From: Heyndrickxia acidicola
GTDB lineage: Bacteria; Bacillota; Bacilli; Bacillales; Bacillaceae_C
NCBI RefSeq assembly: GCF_001636425.1
Contig: NZ_KV440953.1
Location: forward strand, 3,096,001-3,160,000
Direction of reading: 5' to 3'
Length of the DNA stretch: 64,000 bases
Part shown: positions 8,537 to 18,168 of the stretch, piece after piece
Position numbering within the stretch: position 1 is the stretch's first letter
Layout: every line of letters starts with the position of its first letter
Position numbers and translations under genes: made by a program
Notes under the pieces: model-generated
The model's database searches: none
What the model was told of the DNA's origin: nothing
The model's input: the letters and a program-made list of their open reading frames with translations, nothing else

Positions 8537-9163
8537 TTATAATAATTTTGGTTTCAATTCCTCTAAACACACCGAAAGCGGCAATACTGCCACCGCTTTG
8601 GCAGTCTTATCAAAGTAAATATTCGACGTTTCTGCTGCAAGCAGGCAAGTTGATACACCCAGCTTCCTCATGAAAATCAGGTCTGCCTGCTTATCCCTCA
8701 CCGAAGGATAATGTTCTGTTAAGACTTCAAGAACCATTTTGGCTTCATCTAAATTGATTTGTCCTGAGCTTAATAACTTTTCCAATACATACACATATAA
8801 AATTTGTGAAAAACTTAGTTCATTACTCATTCCCTCGGTCTGATCCCTAAAAAAGTGGAGTACGGGCTGAGAAGCAATTCCCCGTTTTATCACTTCCTCC
8901 AATGTAAGATTCATTTCCTTTAGATTCGGCGAAAACATATCTGCCAGCTCATCAAGAGAAAGATTCTCCTTCATCTGCTGGATTTTCTCAATCCGATGAA
9001 GAATTTTTTCTCTGGGAAAAAAGGTTTCCTGACCAGTAAAGGTCGATTTTCGAATAAACCAATCTTCAGGGATTAAGTTTTTCCTTTTCCATCTATATAA
9101 CTGCCCATATGAAATGTCTGCTAATTCCAGCAAATCCTTTTTTGCTATCAAGTCATCAGTCAA
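8537..9163 (-). CDS. yhbD: YhbD-like protein with MerR-type helix-turn-helix (DUF4004)
   Basis: 208 residues from TTG 9163, ten bases after AAGGGAG; an upstream in-frame extension to 9280 crosses the promoter and is rejected. N-terminal ELADISYGQLYRWKRKNLIP is a MerR-like helix-turn-helix; a helical region with EKIQQMKENLSLDELADMF follows. The second half is helical and ends KPKLL. It is first in an operon with two bactofilins and an exporter, the order seen in B. subtilis yhbD-yhbE-yhbF. A role as regulator of the operon is inference, supported by a palindrome in the promoter. Confidence 0.82.
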   Translation of the reverse strand: MTDDLIAKKDLLELADISYGQLYRWKRKNLIPEDWFIRKSTFTGQETFFPREKILHRIEKIQQMKENLSLDELADMFSPNLKEMNLTLEEVIKRGIASQPVLHFFRDQTEGMSNELSFSQILYVYVLEKLLSSGQINLDEAKMVLEVLTEHYPSVRDKQADLIFMRKLGVSTCLLAAETSNIYFDKTAKAVAVLPLSVCLEELKPKLL

Positions 9164-9193
9164 AACGAAACGACTCCCTTCTTTGATGATTAC

Positions 9194-9223
9194 ATCGTAA
9201 CATAACACTGTTACGTTTGTAAA
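9194..9223 (-). promoter_or_regulatory. yhbD operon promoter with overlapping palindrome
   Basis: Minus strand TTTACA (-35, complement of 9218-9223), 18-base spacer, TACGAT (-10, complement of 9194-9199). A perfect inverted repeat CGTAACA-N6-TGTTACG occupies 9196-9215, exactly between and over the -10 region, where a repressor or a MerR-type activator would bind. The likely binder is YhbD, by inference only. Confidence 0.6.
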
Positions 9224-9260
9224 TCGTAAAAAATTTTTATAATCTGTGTACGCGCATATG

Positions 9261-9290
9261 AAAAACTGGAGCAAATACATTGCTCCAGCC
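9261..9290 (-). terminator. Terminator of the nitronate monooxygenase-like gene
   Basis: GGCTGGAGCAA / TTGCTCCAG stem followed by TTTTT on the minus strand, directly after the stop codon. Confidence 0.9.
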
Positions 9291-9294
9291 CTGT

Positions 9295-10344
9295 TTATTC
9301 GTTATTACAGTTTAGCCCTGCCACAAGAGACTGCATCAACTCAAAAGCAGAAACATCCCTGCTTAATCTTGGGCTTTGTCCTGACCAAAGAGACATATAC
9401 CCGGGGTTATTTTGTCTAGCTGCTTCTTTTCGAATGCCGCCTGTAAAAGAATTTTGAATTGGAAATGGGGCAACCGCAGCATCTGCCTCTTCCATTTCTT
9501 TAATAAAATTGTTGTAAATACCGCGGGCATATTTTCCTGAGAAAACCTTTGTCACTACCGTTTGTTCCTCAGTTGCAGAAAGAACAGCTTTCTTGTGTAC
9601 AGGGTTTGCTCCGCTTTCTTTACAGGTAAGAAAGGCTGTTCCCAGCTGTGCGGCTTGTGCTCCCAGGCACAACACTGCATTGATTCCTCTTGAATCCATT
9701 ATTCCCCCGGCTGCAATCAAAGGGATGTTCACACGATCTGCTGCCTGTGGAACAAGAGATATGAGGCCAACTAATCCCTCCTCCATGGTATGAAGGAATG
9801 TGCCTCTGTGCCCGCCGGCTTCACTCCCCTGAACCACCACTGCATCCATTCCCTTCCTCTCAGCAAGCTTTGCTTCCTCCACGGTGGTAGCAGTCGCAAT
9901 CAATACTATATTTTTTTCCTTTAGCAACTGGATTTCCTCATCAGAAGGCAGGCCAAATGTAAACGTACAAATGGGCGCCCCTTCTTCAATAATGATTTCA
10001 AGCTGCTCTTTATAATGATCCGCACTGCTGGTGGAATAGGAGGATTCTACACCCAGCTTAAAACGAAAGGCTTCTAAAGCATCATACGCCTTCCTTGTCT
10101 CTCCTTCTGCCCAGAACGTTTTTTCAGGAATAAAGAGATTGACCCCAAAAGGTTTTATTGTCCTTGATTTCACTTCCCGAATTTGCTTTCTTGTTTCATT
10201 TGGATTTAAATAACCTGCGCCAATCATCCCCAGCCCGCCTGCTTCAGAAACTTCGGCGGCCAGTAATGGAGTGGATACTCCTCCCGCCATGGGCGCTTGA
10301 ATAATCGGATAATGGATTGAAAGTAGGTCCAACAAGCCTGCCAA
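9295..10344 (-). CDS. FMN-dependent nitronate monooxygenase-like enzyme (2-nitropropane dioxygenase family)
   Basis: About 349 residues, a TIM-barrel flavoprotein. Family members oxidise alkyl nitronates or, in the FabK branch, reduce enoyl-ACP. Visible features: HYPIIQAPMAGGVSTP at the N-terminus, QGSEAGGHRGT (residues ~173-183, the flavin/substrate loop with the catalytic-type His), and AAGGIMDSRG followed by LGTAFL near 215-245 (phosphate-binding end of the barrel). The start is uncertain: ATG 10350 touches its ribosome binding site GAGGTG, while TTG 10344 has proper spacing and is preferred. Monocistronic, divergent from the phosphatase gene. True substrate unknown. Confidence 0.85.
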   Translation of the reverse strand: MAGLLDLLSIHYPIIQAPMAGGVSTPLLAAEVSEAGGLGMIGAGYLNPNETRKQIREVKSRTIKPFGVNLFIPEKTFWAEGETRKAYDALEAFRFKLGVESSYSTSSADHYKEQLEIIIEEGAPICTFTFGLPSDEEIQLLKEKNIVLIATATTVEEAKLAERKGMDAVVVQGSEAGGHRGTFLHTMEEGLVGLISLVPQAADRVNIPLIAAGGIMDSRGINAVLCLGAQAAQLGTAFLTCKESGANPVHKKAVLSATEEQTVVTKVFSGKYARGIYNNFIKEMEEADAAVAPFPIQNSFTGGIRKEAARQNNPGYMSLWSGQSPRLSRDVSAFELMQSLVAGLNCNNE

Positions 10345-10642
10345 AACCATTCACCTCACACATTAATGAAATTTTTCTAATTTTACTATACACTCTTCCA
10401 TTTTACCTTTCTACATAGATGCTTCCATACTAGAATCTCAGCACGGCATATTTATTCGCCATTTAAGGTATAAATTCATTTTTCCTTCAAAAGCTATTTT
10501 ATGTAATGGCTAGCCATTTCACAAAAACACAACAGAGTTCTAGCCTATTTTTAAAAACTGAGTGATTTAAGATTTCATGAAAAAAGCAAGTAATGATACA
10601 AAAGCACCCTAACAAAATGGTAATGCTAAAGAGGTGAATGAT

Positions 10643-12220
10643 ATGAAAACGTTCTTCGTGATTATGCTCCTTTTCTCTACGGCTTCAGCTATAAAAGCAG
10701 ATACAGTCCCTGTAAAACCGCGAAACGTCATTTTTATGGTCATGGATGGAACAAACTCAGATTCTGTAACATTGTCACGCTGGTACAAAGGAAGTCCGCT
10801 GGCTCTTGATAAAATTTTAACTGGCGGCGTAAGAACCTATTCGCTGCAATCATCCATCACAGACTCAGCTGCTGCTGGCACCGCTATGGCTACCGGTGAA
10901 AAAACGATTGTTGATTTAATTGGAATGGTGCCTGTATTAAGGAACGGAAAAATGCTGGAAGCTAAACCAGCTGCTAATCTCCTGGAAGCTGCTCGGCAAA
11001 AGGGACTTGCGACAGGTGTTGTTTCTACCTCCCCTGTCCAGCACGCTACTCCTGCAGCGTTCTCAGCCCATTCTATAAACCGCGGCCACTTTGATGACAT
11101 TGCAGAACAGCAGGTTTATCAAGGCGTTGATGTTATACTCGGAGGCGGGAAGGAGTCGCTGCTGTCTAAGCCTGAAACAAAAAACTCAAGGAAAGACGGA
11201 GAAAATCTTGTGTCTTCCATCAAAAAACAAGGATATGCATTTGTAGAAACAAAAGAGCAATTAACCAAAACAATCGGGCCAAAGGTATGGGGAAGCTTTG
11301 CACAAAGTGACATTGCGTATGAATTGGATAGAAAAAAACTATATCCATCACAGCCCTCCTTGGCAGAGATGACAAGAAAATCAATTCAGCTGCTTTCAGC
11401 AAAGAAAAAAGGGTTCTTCTTATTTATAGAAGGAAGCAAGGTTGACTGGGCTGCACATAAAAATGATCCTGTTGGCATGATAAGTGAAATACTATCCTTC
11501 GATACAGCAGTATCGGAAGCTATATCTTTTGCAAGTCAAGATCAAAATACCCTTGTCATAGCAGTAACAGATCACGGAAATAGTGGATTAACCATGGGGA
11601 ATATCAGTACCAATCAAACCTATCCTGTCAGTCCAGCCGAAACCTTTGTTAAGCCGTTAAAAGCAGCAAAGCTTACTGTTACTGGAGCAGCGTCTCTGTT
11701 GAATCACAATCGTTCAAACATGAAAAAGGCAGCGGAAGCCTATGGACTTACACATCTTACTAAAGAGGAATGGGCAGAGTTAACGAAATCGCCAAGTGCT
11801 GAAGAATCAATGGCGCATTTATTATCCAAAAGAGCTCATATTGGATTTACTACAAATGGCCACACAGGTGAGGATGTTTTTTTGTACTCATACGGTCCGG
11901 ATAAACCCCATGGACTAGTAAATAATACCGATTTGCCAAAAATCATCTCATCCTTTTTATCTCTGCCTTCCCTATCAGATTTAAGTGAGAGATTATTTGT
12001 CCGTGCAGATGAATTCTATGGCTCAAAGGGCTATAAAACGGAATTAAATCAGACGGACCCTCAAAACCCTGTCTTTAGGGCTGAGAAAAAAGGATCTATA
12101 ATTGATTACCCTATCAACAAAAACTATTTACTCCAAAATGGAAAGAAAATAAGATTAATCGGTGTTACCGTTTCTAATGGAAACCATGTTTGGATTTCCC
12201 CAATGAAGCCGACACCTTAA
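10643..12220 (+). CDS. Secreted alkaline phosphatase (PhoA family)
   Basis: 525 residues; hydrolyses phosphomonoesters outside the membrane. Signal peptide MKTFFVIMLLFSTASA with an AXA-type cleavage site. Metal and catalytic residues are visible: Asp in MVMDGTNSD, the nucleophilic Ser in TDSAAAGTAMATG, His in QHATPAAFSAH, Glu/Asp/His in EGSKVDWAAHKND, Asp-His in AVTDHGNSG, and the last His in NGHTGEDV. An extra ~80-residue beta-rich C-terminal part (from ADEFYGSKG to WISPMKPTP) follows the catalytic domain and may serve attachment. ATG 10643 sits seven bases after GAGGTG. No convincing PhoP direct repeats upstream. It stands alone between repeat-rich spacers. Confidence 0.9.
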   Translation: MKTFFVIMLLFSTASAIKADTVPVKPRNVIFMVMDGTNSDSVTLSRWYKGSPLALDKILTGGVRTYSLQSSITDSAAAGTAMATGEKTIVDLIGMVPVLRNGKMLEAKPAANLLEAARQKGLATGVVSTSPVQHATPAAFSAHSINRGHFDDIAEQQVYQGVDVILGGGKESLLSKPETKNSRKDGENLVSSIKKQGYAFVETKEQLTKTIGPKVWGSFAQSDIAYELDRKKLYPSQPSLAEMTRKSIQLLSAKKKGFFLFIEGSKVDWAAHKNDPVGMISEILSFDTAVSEAISFASQDQNTLVIAVTDHGNSGLTMGNISTNQTYPVSPAETFVKPLKAAKLTVTGAASLLNHNRSNMKKAAEAYGLTHLTKEEWAELTKSPSAEESMAHLLSKRAHIGFTTNGHTGEDVFLYSYGPDKPHGLVNNTDLPKIISSFLSLPSLSDLSERLFVRADEFYGSKGYKTELNQTDPQNPVFRAEKKGSIIDYPINKNYLLQNGKKIRLIGVTVSNGNHVWISPMKPTP

Positions 12221-12399
12221 ACTAAAAGGTTCACTTAATACGGACTTAACACTTTTGTGAAAAACAACAATCTATGGGAAAACAGCCAACTTAAAAAATG
12301 AAATTCGAAATGTTTGCTGCTAAAGCTGTTAAAACAGCCATGCGGCAAGCATTTCTTTCTGAGTAAAAAAATAGACACAGCTGTACGACTGCCTGTAGA

Positions 12400-12520
12400 A
12401 AGGGTAGAATGAAGCATAAATGAATCTAGGATACACAGAGTTCAAGCTTGAAAACAAAATGACTGAAGACAAAAAGATGCCACGGTGCCTCACTTAATAA
12501 GGATATAACATTTTTTGCGA
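12400..12520 (-). repeat. Family A element fragment interrupted by another copy
   Basis: Resembles, in reverse, the inner part of the copy at 55534-55705 (GAATCTAG, GTTCA, ACAAAATGACTGAAGAC, AAAAGATGCCACGG). The full-length copy at 12521-12688 abuts it, suggesting one element inserted beside or into another. Confidence 0.5.
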
Positions 12521-12688
12521 AAGCCTCTTTTTGTAAACTTTGTTGCTAATTGACACAAAAAAATGATTTAATACAAAGATTTAGTATTAAATAATGTGAA
12601 TAGCCAACGAAAAGATGACACGGAGACAGTCAACATAAGGAATGATGCCTTGTATGTAAAGCAACAATCTATGGAAAACTGCCTTTGT
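12521..12688 (-). repeat. MITE-like family A element, copy 2
   Basis: 168 bp from AAGCCTCTTTTTGTAAACTT to AGCAACAATCTATGGAAAAC-TGCC. With the fragment at 12400-12520 it fills the spacer between the phosphatase and YwqB-like genes. A second right-end fragment (ACAACAATCTATGGGAAAAC) lies near 12264. The remainder up to 12945 shows only an AT-rich promoter-like zone (TATAAT near 12824). Confidence 0.75.
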
Positions 12689-12945
12689 AAAAGCCCTGCT
12701 GCATAAACAATTGCATTCGTTTTTTTACATTCGACTGCCATAAGCCAATGAAGGATAGATCACACATTTCTTTAATTTCGTTTTTTCCAATACCCTTTTC
12801 TAGCGACAAGCAAGTCGTTTAAAATTATAATGATAAGTAATCTAAAGAACTTGTATAGTTTTCATATCGTTAGTTTATGTACAGGAGGAAGCGGCGGCCG
12901 CTTGTCGTTTGCGCTAAACTCCATTTTAAAGAGGTGCAAACCAAT

Positions 12946-14517
12946 ATGGAAGATGGTATAAAAATTGCAGCTGACCAATTGAAGAAGAAGCTTGACCCCT
13001 CCAATGAGCAGCATCAAAAACTGGTGCAAAAGGGGCTCCTTTTATTTCGCCAGCATTCGGTATTTCAGCGGAAGGCATTGCATAACGCTGTTACGGCCAA
13101 GGTGCAGGATGTCACTCCTGTAACCTCTATAATCGATTTGGCCGATGTTCAAAACAGTGACTGCTCCTGTCCATTCGACGGGCTCTGCAGACATATTATG
13201 GCCTTATTTTTTTCTTTGTATAGTGAGAACGACAGTGTCTTTCATTGGGTACAAAGCTGGAAGGAAGCAAAAAATCCATTGGATATCCTAAAGCAAATTA
13301 AGAGAGGCAGCGATCTCCTTGCGGAAAAGTCACCCGCTCCAATCTCAGAGGTGGAAGCGTGGCTTAAACGGATGGAGCACGCTTATGATGATGCAGATCT
13401 GCATAGTCCCTATTCTTATGAGCACAGCATCCGGAAAAAATATGAAAAACTGATTGCCGCTTCTCCTATTGAACGGGAGTGGAGACCTCTATATCAGCTT
13501 TTTGTGGTATACGAATCGTTCAAACAGATTAATAAAATATCCATTGCTGAGCATCATTATTGGTCCCGCTCCTTTTTCCAATTTATGCTTGAAGAAGCGG
13601 CAGATGCTCTTGATAATCTATCTGTTTCCGCATTTCCTTTTGCTTTCGATCCTTATTTGGCTTATTTAAGGGAAAACTCTGTTTATCTATTAGAAGAAGC
13701 CACCCAATTTACTTTTGAATTTATTGAATTATATCGAATGCTATGGACACTGCTTATTAAACAGCTGGTATGGAGAAAAATGGAATTTGACCGTTTGCAA
13801 TCCCTGCCTGCACCATTATGTAATGAAAGGACCAGGATCGCTTCCATTCATCTGGCCATTTTATGCGGATATGATGATGAAGCCATCCATCAAATTGAAC
13901 ATAATAACGATGAGAATATCACACTTTTCTCTCCTTTCTGGCTGAATTATTTTAAAGATAAAAAAGCCTATGCTCAGGTTTATCGTTATTTGAATGCCAT
14001 CCTGCCATTTGTTCCAGTGTTTATTCAGAATCAGTCAAATGATCAGGATCGCAGGGCTTTTATTCTTTTATTCCTGCGGACAATAGATGAAAGCATGCTA
14101 GCTGAAAAAAACGCCAGCCTGCTGGAAAAGCTGTACATACATCTATTGCCTTTTAGTTTTTATCATTATAGTGATTATCTGTTCAACCAAAAGAAGTACC
14201 GTGAATGGACAGAACTCCAAAATTTAAGAGGCAATGATATAAGCGATATTGAAAAATGGCGCATTGATATCATCACTAAAGAGGCTCCACATGTGCTTTT
14301 GCCTCTGTACCATGATGCTATTGATAAACTTTTGCTTAACAAAAGCCGCGATTCCTATAAAAAGACAGTAAAGTACTTAAAAAAACTACGAGCATTATAT
14401 AAGAAGCAAAAAAGAAATGAGGCATGGTCTGCTTTTTTTGAGAATTTATTAAATAAGACCAAAAGACTCCGTGCCTTTCATGAAGAATGCAGAAAGGGAA
14501 AGCTGATAGATGCTTAA
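12946..14517 (+). CDS. ywqB: SWIM zinc-finger protein (YwqB-like)
   Basis: 523 residues from ATG 12946 (GAGGTG nine bases upstream); the longer in-frame extension to 12877 lacks a ribosome binding site at its start. The SWIM motif C-x-C-x5-C-x-H is seen as CSCPFDGLCRH near residue 65; the rest is helical with aromatic-rich segments. Such proteins are encoded beside SNF2-type helicases across Bacillaceae (ywqB-ywqA in B. subtilis) and are thought to act with them on DNA. Overlaps the next start by 8 bases, so translation is coupled. Cellular role not established. Confidence 0.85.
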   Translation: MEDGIKIAADQLKKKLDPSNEQHQKLVQKGLLLFRQHSVFQRKALHNAVTAKVQDVTPVTSIIDLADVQNSDCSCPFDGLCRHIMALFFSLYSENDSVFHWVQSWKEAKNPLDILKQIKRGSDLLAEKSPAPISEVEAWLKRMEHAYDDADLHSPYSYEHSIRKKYEKLIAASPIEREWRPLYQLFVVYESFKQINKISIAEHHYWSRSFFQFMLEEAADALDNLSVSAFPFAFDPYLAYLRENSVYLLEEATQFTFEFIELYRMLWTLLIKQLVWRKMEFDRLQSLPAPLCNERTRIASIHLAILCGYDDEAIHQIEHNNDENITLFSPFWLNYFKDKKAYAQVYRYLNAILPFVPVFIQNQSNDQDRRAFILLFLRTIDESMLAEKNASLLEKLYIHLLPFSFYHYSDYLFNQKKYREWTELQNLRGNDISDIEKWRIDIITKEAPHVLLPLYHDAIDKLLLNKSRDSYKKTVKYLKKLRALYKKQKRNEAWSAFFENLLNKTKRLRAFHEECRKGKLIDA

Positions 14518-17317
14518 TTCCAATACGTTAACTGTCCATATCGATAATCAATCGTATGGGAACTTTTTTCTTTATGTTACCGATGAAAACGGAAAAGATA
14601 TTGACCCGGATGAATGGAAGCGTGCCCTCTTTATATGGCATGACGAAAGTTTTTTTGGAACGCTGATTTCAAAGGCAGCCTTTCAGTCACACCTAGGTTT
14701 GGAATTAAATAGCTGGATGCTCGTTACTCTGCTTGGAAAAGAAAGCTTCAATTCTCTCTTGCGGTTGGAGTGGGACGAAAAAGGCGAGCTTTTTTTCTCT
14801 GCCTCTTCCATTATCTTTGAAGCTATCTCACAAAAATTGTATTCCCCTGCCTTTATGGATGATGAAGACGACTTTATAAAATGGAACCTTCCTGCAATGG
14901 TCGAGGATGAATTTTCCTCATCGTTCTGGGAGCACAAAGTAGACGGGGATACAGCCAAAAATCTGATTGAAGAATGGTTTCATCATGCCGTATCCAGTTT
15001 ATTACAACAAAATCGCCGGATTCAACAAAAGATTGATGCCTTAAAAAGATCACACCTTACCTCTTCCGAATTAACCAGTTATTTTGACGAACAACGATTT
15101 CAAAAGTGGGTTGAAGAAGCCAATGATAGACCCTTTTCTATAGGGCTTCGTCTTCTTGAACCTGAAGATGAAAACGATTTGTGGCAGCTTGAAACCATTA
15201 TTAAGGATAAAAAAGACAAGGACAAAATTATTTCGATTACAAAAGAAGATAAAATCCCTAAAAAGTGGCTTCCGTACATGGATGAAATTCAACATGAACA
15301 AGAAGGATGGCTAACGCTTTTTCCCTGGTTAGAAGAAAAAGGAGCTTTGAAGCAGGAGCTGGACGAAGGTCTCGCATGGGAGTTTCTTACGAATGCAAGT
15401 GAAAAGCTGACATTTCTTGGTGTAGACATCCTTTTACCATCGTGGTGGGCAAGTCTGCGGGAAGCGCAGCTGACGCTGAAAGCAAAAATGAAACAGAACA
15501 ATACGAATTACAGGCCGTCCTTTGTAGGCCTTAATACAGTGCTGGATTTTAATTGGCGGTTGTCCATGCAGGGGGCTGAATTATCGGAAGAAGAGTTTCA
15601 GCAGCTGGTGGAGCAAAGGCGGCATCTTGCGAAAGTGAATGGACAATGGATTAAGCTGGATCCAAAAATGATTCGACAGCTTCAAGAGCTAATGCAGAGG
15701 GCAAAACAGGAAGGGCTCACTATGCGCGATTTACTCGAACAGGAGCTAATTCCAAGTGAGACAGATGAAGTAGATGAATTCAGCCCGCGTGCCTTTGCCA
15801 ACATCCAAATCGAAATGAACAGATCGCTTAAGAAATTCATCCATCAGCTTAAGGATTTAAACAGCATTCCGAATGTTGCTATTCCAAAGCCGTTTAAGGG
15901 ACAGCTAAGACCCTATCAGCAGCAGGGACTAAATTGGCTAGGCTTTTTAAGAAGCGTTGGGATAGGGGCCGTTTTGGCTGACGATATGGGACTTGGAAAG
16001 ACCATTCAGCTCATTGCCTATTTACTGCATGTCAAACAGAATACAGGTTCTAATGCCCCCGCTCTGATTATCTGCCCTACATCCGTATTGGGCAACTGGC
16101 AAAAAGAGATAGACCGTTTCGCTCCTGAGTTAAATGTAAAGCTCCACTATGGACCTAACCGTTTAAAAGCTGACTATTTTAAGGAAGAAGCGGAAGGCAC
16201 GGACATTGTGCTAACCAGTTATGGGCTGGCACAGCTTGACCAGGAAGAACTTTTATCTCTAAACTGGAGTACCATTGCATTAGATGAAGCCCAAAACATC
16301 AAGAATGCACAAACTAAACAATCGAGGGCCATTCGAAAGCTTAACGGCGGCCATAAAATCGCACTAACTGGAACTCCAATGGAAAACAGGCTTTCTGAGT
16401 TGTGGACCATTTTCGATTTTACTAACCATGGGTTTTTAGGAACGTTCACACAGTTCCAAAAAAGATTTATCGTTCCTATTGAAAAAGACGAGGATCAAAG
16501 CAAAATTCAGGAGTTGCAAGGGTTAATCCGCCCTTTCCTATTGAGGAGAACGAAAAAAGATCCGGAGGTCGAGCTAAACCTGCCTGACAAACTAGAGCAA
16601 AAAGAGTATTGCCCGCTGACTGCCGAACAAGCTTCTCTCTATGAACAGCTAATGCGGGATACTTTTAACGAACTTGAACAGCTGACTGGTTTTCAGCGTA
16701 AAGGATTAATTCTTCAGATGTTAAATAGGCTGAAACAATTATGCAACCACCCTTCACTTTATCTTAAAGAAGAGAAGCCAGTCTCCATTAGAGAACGCTC
16801 TTATAAGCTGGAAAAACTAATGGAGCTTATAGAGTCTGTTCTCGATTCGAAGGAAGCCTGCTTAATATTCACGCAGTATATCGGCATGGGAGAAATGATT
16901 CAGCATATCCTTCAGGAAGAATACGGGATAACTGTCCCTTTCTTAAACGGAAGCATGCCAAAAGCAAAGCGGGATGAATATGTCCAGTGTTTCCAGGAAG
17001 GCGAATTCCCTGTTTTTCTCTTATCCTTGAAAGCTGGCGGCACAGGGTTAAATCTGACCGCTGCCAACCATGTCATTCACTATGATCGTTGGTGGAATCC
17101 AGCCGTTGAAAATCAGGCAACCGACCGCGCTTACCGAATTGGCCAAAAAAGGTTCGTCCATGTTCATAAGCTAATTACAACAGGAACGTTAGAGGAAAAA
17201 ATCGATGCCATGCTGGAGAAAAAGCAGTCGCTCAACGATGAAATTATCCAAAGCGATGATTGGATTACAGAACTCTCTAACGTTGAACTTCAAAATCTAT
17301 TGTCGCTTACAATGTAA
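14510..17317 (+). CDS. ywqA: SNF2-family DNA helicase/translocase (YwqA-like)
   Basis: 935 residues. N-terminal ~440 residues are a family-specific region (SNF2_N2-type); the motor follows: motif I LADDMGLGKTIQL (~492), motif II LDEAQNIKN (~590), motif III TGTPMENRLSELW (~620), and the second RecA lobe with FTQYIGMGEM, LSLKAGGTGLNLTAA and DRAYRIGQKR (motifs IV-VI, ~785-885). Superfamily 2 ATPases of this group translocate on duplex DNA or remodel protein-DNA complexes. Forms a two-gene unit with the SWIM protein, whose zinc finger may supply nucleic acid or partner binding (inference). Confidence 0.95.
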   Translation: MLNSNTLTVHIDNQSYGNFFLYVTDENGKDIDPDEWKRALFIWHDESFFGTLISKAAFQSHLGLELNSWMLVTLLGKESFNSLLRLEWDEKGELFFSASSIIFEAISQKLYSPAFMDDEDDFIKWNLPAMVEDEFSSSFWEHKVDGDTAKNLIEEWFHHAVSSLLQQNRRIQQKIDALKRSHLTSSELTSYFDEQRFQKWVEEANDRPFSIGLRLLEPEDENDLWQLETIIKDKKDKDKIISITKEDKIPKKWLPYMDEIQHEQEGWLTLFPWLEEKGALKQELDEGLAWEFLTNASEKLTFLGVDILLPSWWASLREAQLTLKAKMKQNNTNYRPSFVGLNTVLDFNWRLSMQGAELSEEEFQQLVEQRRHLAKVNGQWIKLDPKMIRQLQELMQRAKQEGLTMRDLLEQELIPSETDEVDEFSPRAFANIQIEMNRSLKKFIHQLKDLNSIPNVAIPKPFKGQLRPYQQQGLNWLGFLRSVGIGAVLADDMGLGKTIQLIAYLLHVKQNTGSNAPALIICPTSVLGNWQKEIDRFAPELNVKLHYGPNRLKADYFKEEAEGTDIVLTSYGLAQLDQEELLSLNWSTIALDEAQNIKNAQTKQSRAIRKLNGGHKIALTGTPMENRLSELWTIFDFTNHGFLGTFTQFQKRFIVPIEKDEDQSKIQELQGLIRPFLLRRTKKDPEVELNLPDKLEQKEYCPLTAEQASLYEQLMRDTFNELEQLTGFQRKGLILQMLNRLKQLCNHPSLYLKEEKPVSIRERSYKLEKLMELIESVLDSKEACLIFTQYIGMGEMIQHILQEEYGITVPFLNGSMPKAKRDEYVQCFQEGEFPVFLLSLKAGGTGLNLTAANHVIHYDRWWNPAVENQATDRAYRIGQKRFVHVHKLITTGTLEEKIDAMLEKKQSLNDEIIQSDDWITELSNVELQNLLSLTM

Positions 17318-17411
17318 GAGGATAAAGCAGAGAGAACAGCTTTAAAAGCTTTTGAACTGCGTTCTATCTGAAAAGGCAATACCAGGCTCTTCCCAATGCT
17401 GGTTATAACAG

Positions 17412-17451
17412 GCTTGGCCCCGCTCATATTAATGGGGTCAGGCTTTTTTTA
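17412..17451 (+). terminator. Terminator of the ywqBA unit
   Basis: GCTTGGCCCC / GGGGTCAGGC stem with the loop GCTCATATTAAT, then seven T. Confidence 0.85.
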
Positions 17452-17519
17452 TTGTTTTTGAGCGTCTATCTTCTCTTCTTTTTGCTAGACTCATGGGCTT
17501 TTTTGAATAAATATATTCT

Positions 17520-18168
17520 CTGATGAAGGACTTTTTTAGTGATTCTCCTCTCACCTTTGCCTTTGACTTTGGACTTCATCTCATCCTTCTAAAGGGCTTT
17601 TCACTGAATTCCTCGCTCGGTTTTGTCCTTCATCACCCTTATGAAGGACGTTTCCCTGGATTTTTCTCACTGGTTTGTCCTTCATTACCCTCATGAAGGA
17701 CGTTTCCCTGCTTTTCTCTCACGCTTTTGTCTTCATCACTCTTATGAAGGACGTTTCTCTGATTTTTTCTCACTGGTTTGTCCTTCATCACCCTCGTGAA
17801 GGACGTTTCTCTGCTTTTCTCTCTCGGTTTTGTCCTTCATCACCCTTATGAAGGACGTTTCCCTGGATCTCTCTCTCGGTTTTGTCCTTCATCACCCTTA
17901 TGAAGGACGTTTCCCTGGATCTCTCTCTCGGTATTGTCCTTCATCACCCTTATGAAGGACGTTTCTCTAGTTTTCTCTCACGCTTTTGTCCTTCATCACT
18001 CTTATGAAAGACGTTTCCCTGCTTTTCTCTCCCCGTTTTGTCCTTCATCACCCTTATGAAGGACATTTCTCTAGATTGCTCTCACGCTTTTGTCCTTCAT
18101 CACCCTATGAAGGACGTTTCTCTAGTTTTCTCTCACGCTTTTGTCTTTCATCACTCCATAGAGAACTC
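17520..18168. repeat. 52-bp tandem array of hairpins, 11 units plus a decayed leader unit
   Basis: Unit starts (first G of GTCCTTCAT) at 17624, 17676, 17729, 17780, 17832, 17884, 17936, 17988, 18040, 18092 and 18143. Each unit holds a palindrome GTCCTTCAT-N7-ATGAAGGAC (25 bp) and a ~27-bp pyrimidine-rich linker (GTTTCCCTGGAT, TCTCTC, then GGTTTT or CGCTTTT). A degenerate unit (TGATGAAGGAC) lies near 17522. Unit differences keep most stem pairs: for example the unit at 17780 changes A to G in the right arm, giving a T-G pair. The period is not a multiple of three, so no reading frame repeats. No spacers of CRISPR type, because linkers are conserved too. Function unknown. Confidence 0.93.

Noticed and set aside
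12892-12899. NotI site GCGGCCGC in front of ywqB, suggesting a cloning join
   Set aside because: Flanking sequence is continuous native Bacillus-like DNA with a ribosome binding site and no vector sequence; probably chance.
17624-18168. Regular repeat-spacer pattern resembling a CRISPR array
   Set aside because: The linkers between the palindromes are nearly identical to each other, the spacing is a plain 52-bp tandem period, and no cas gene is nearby.
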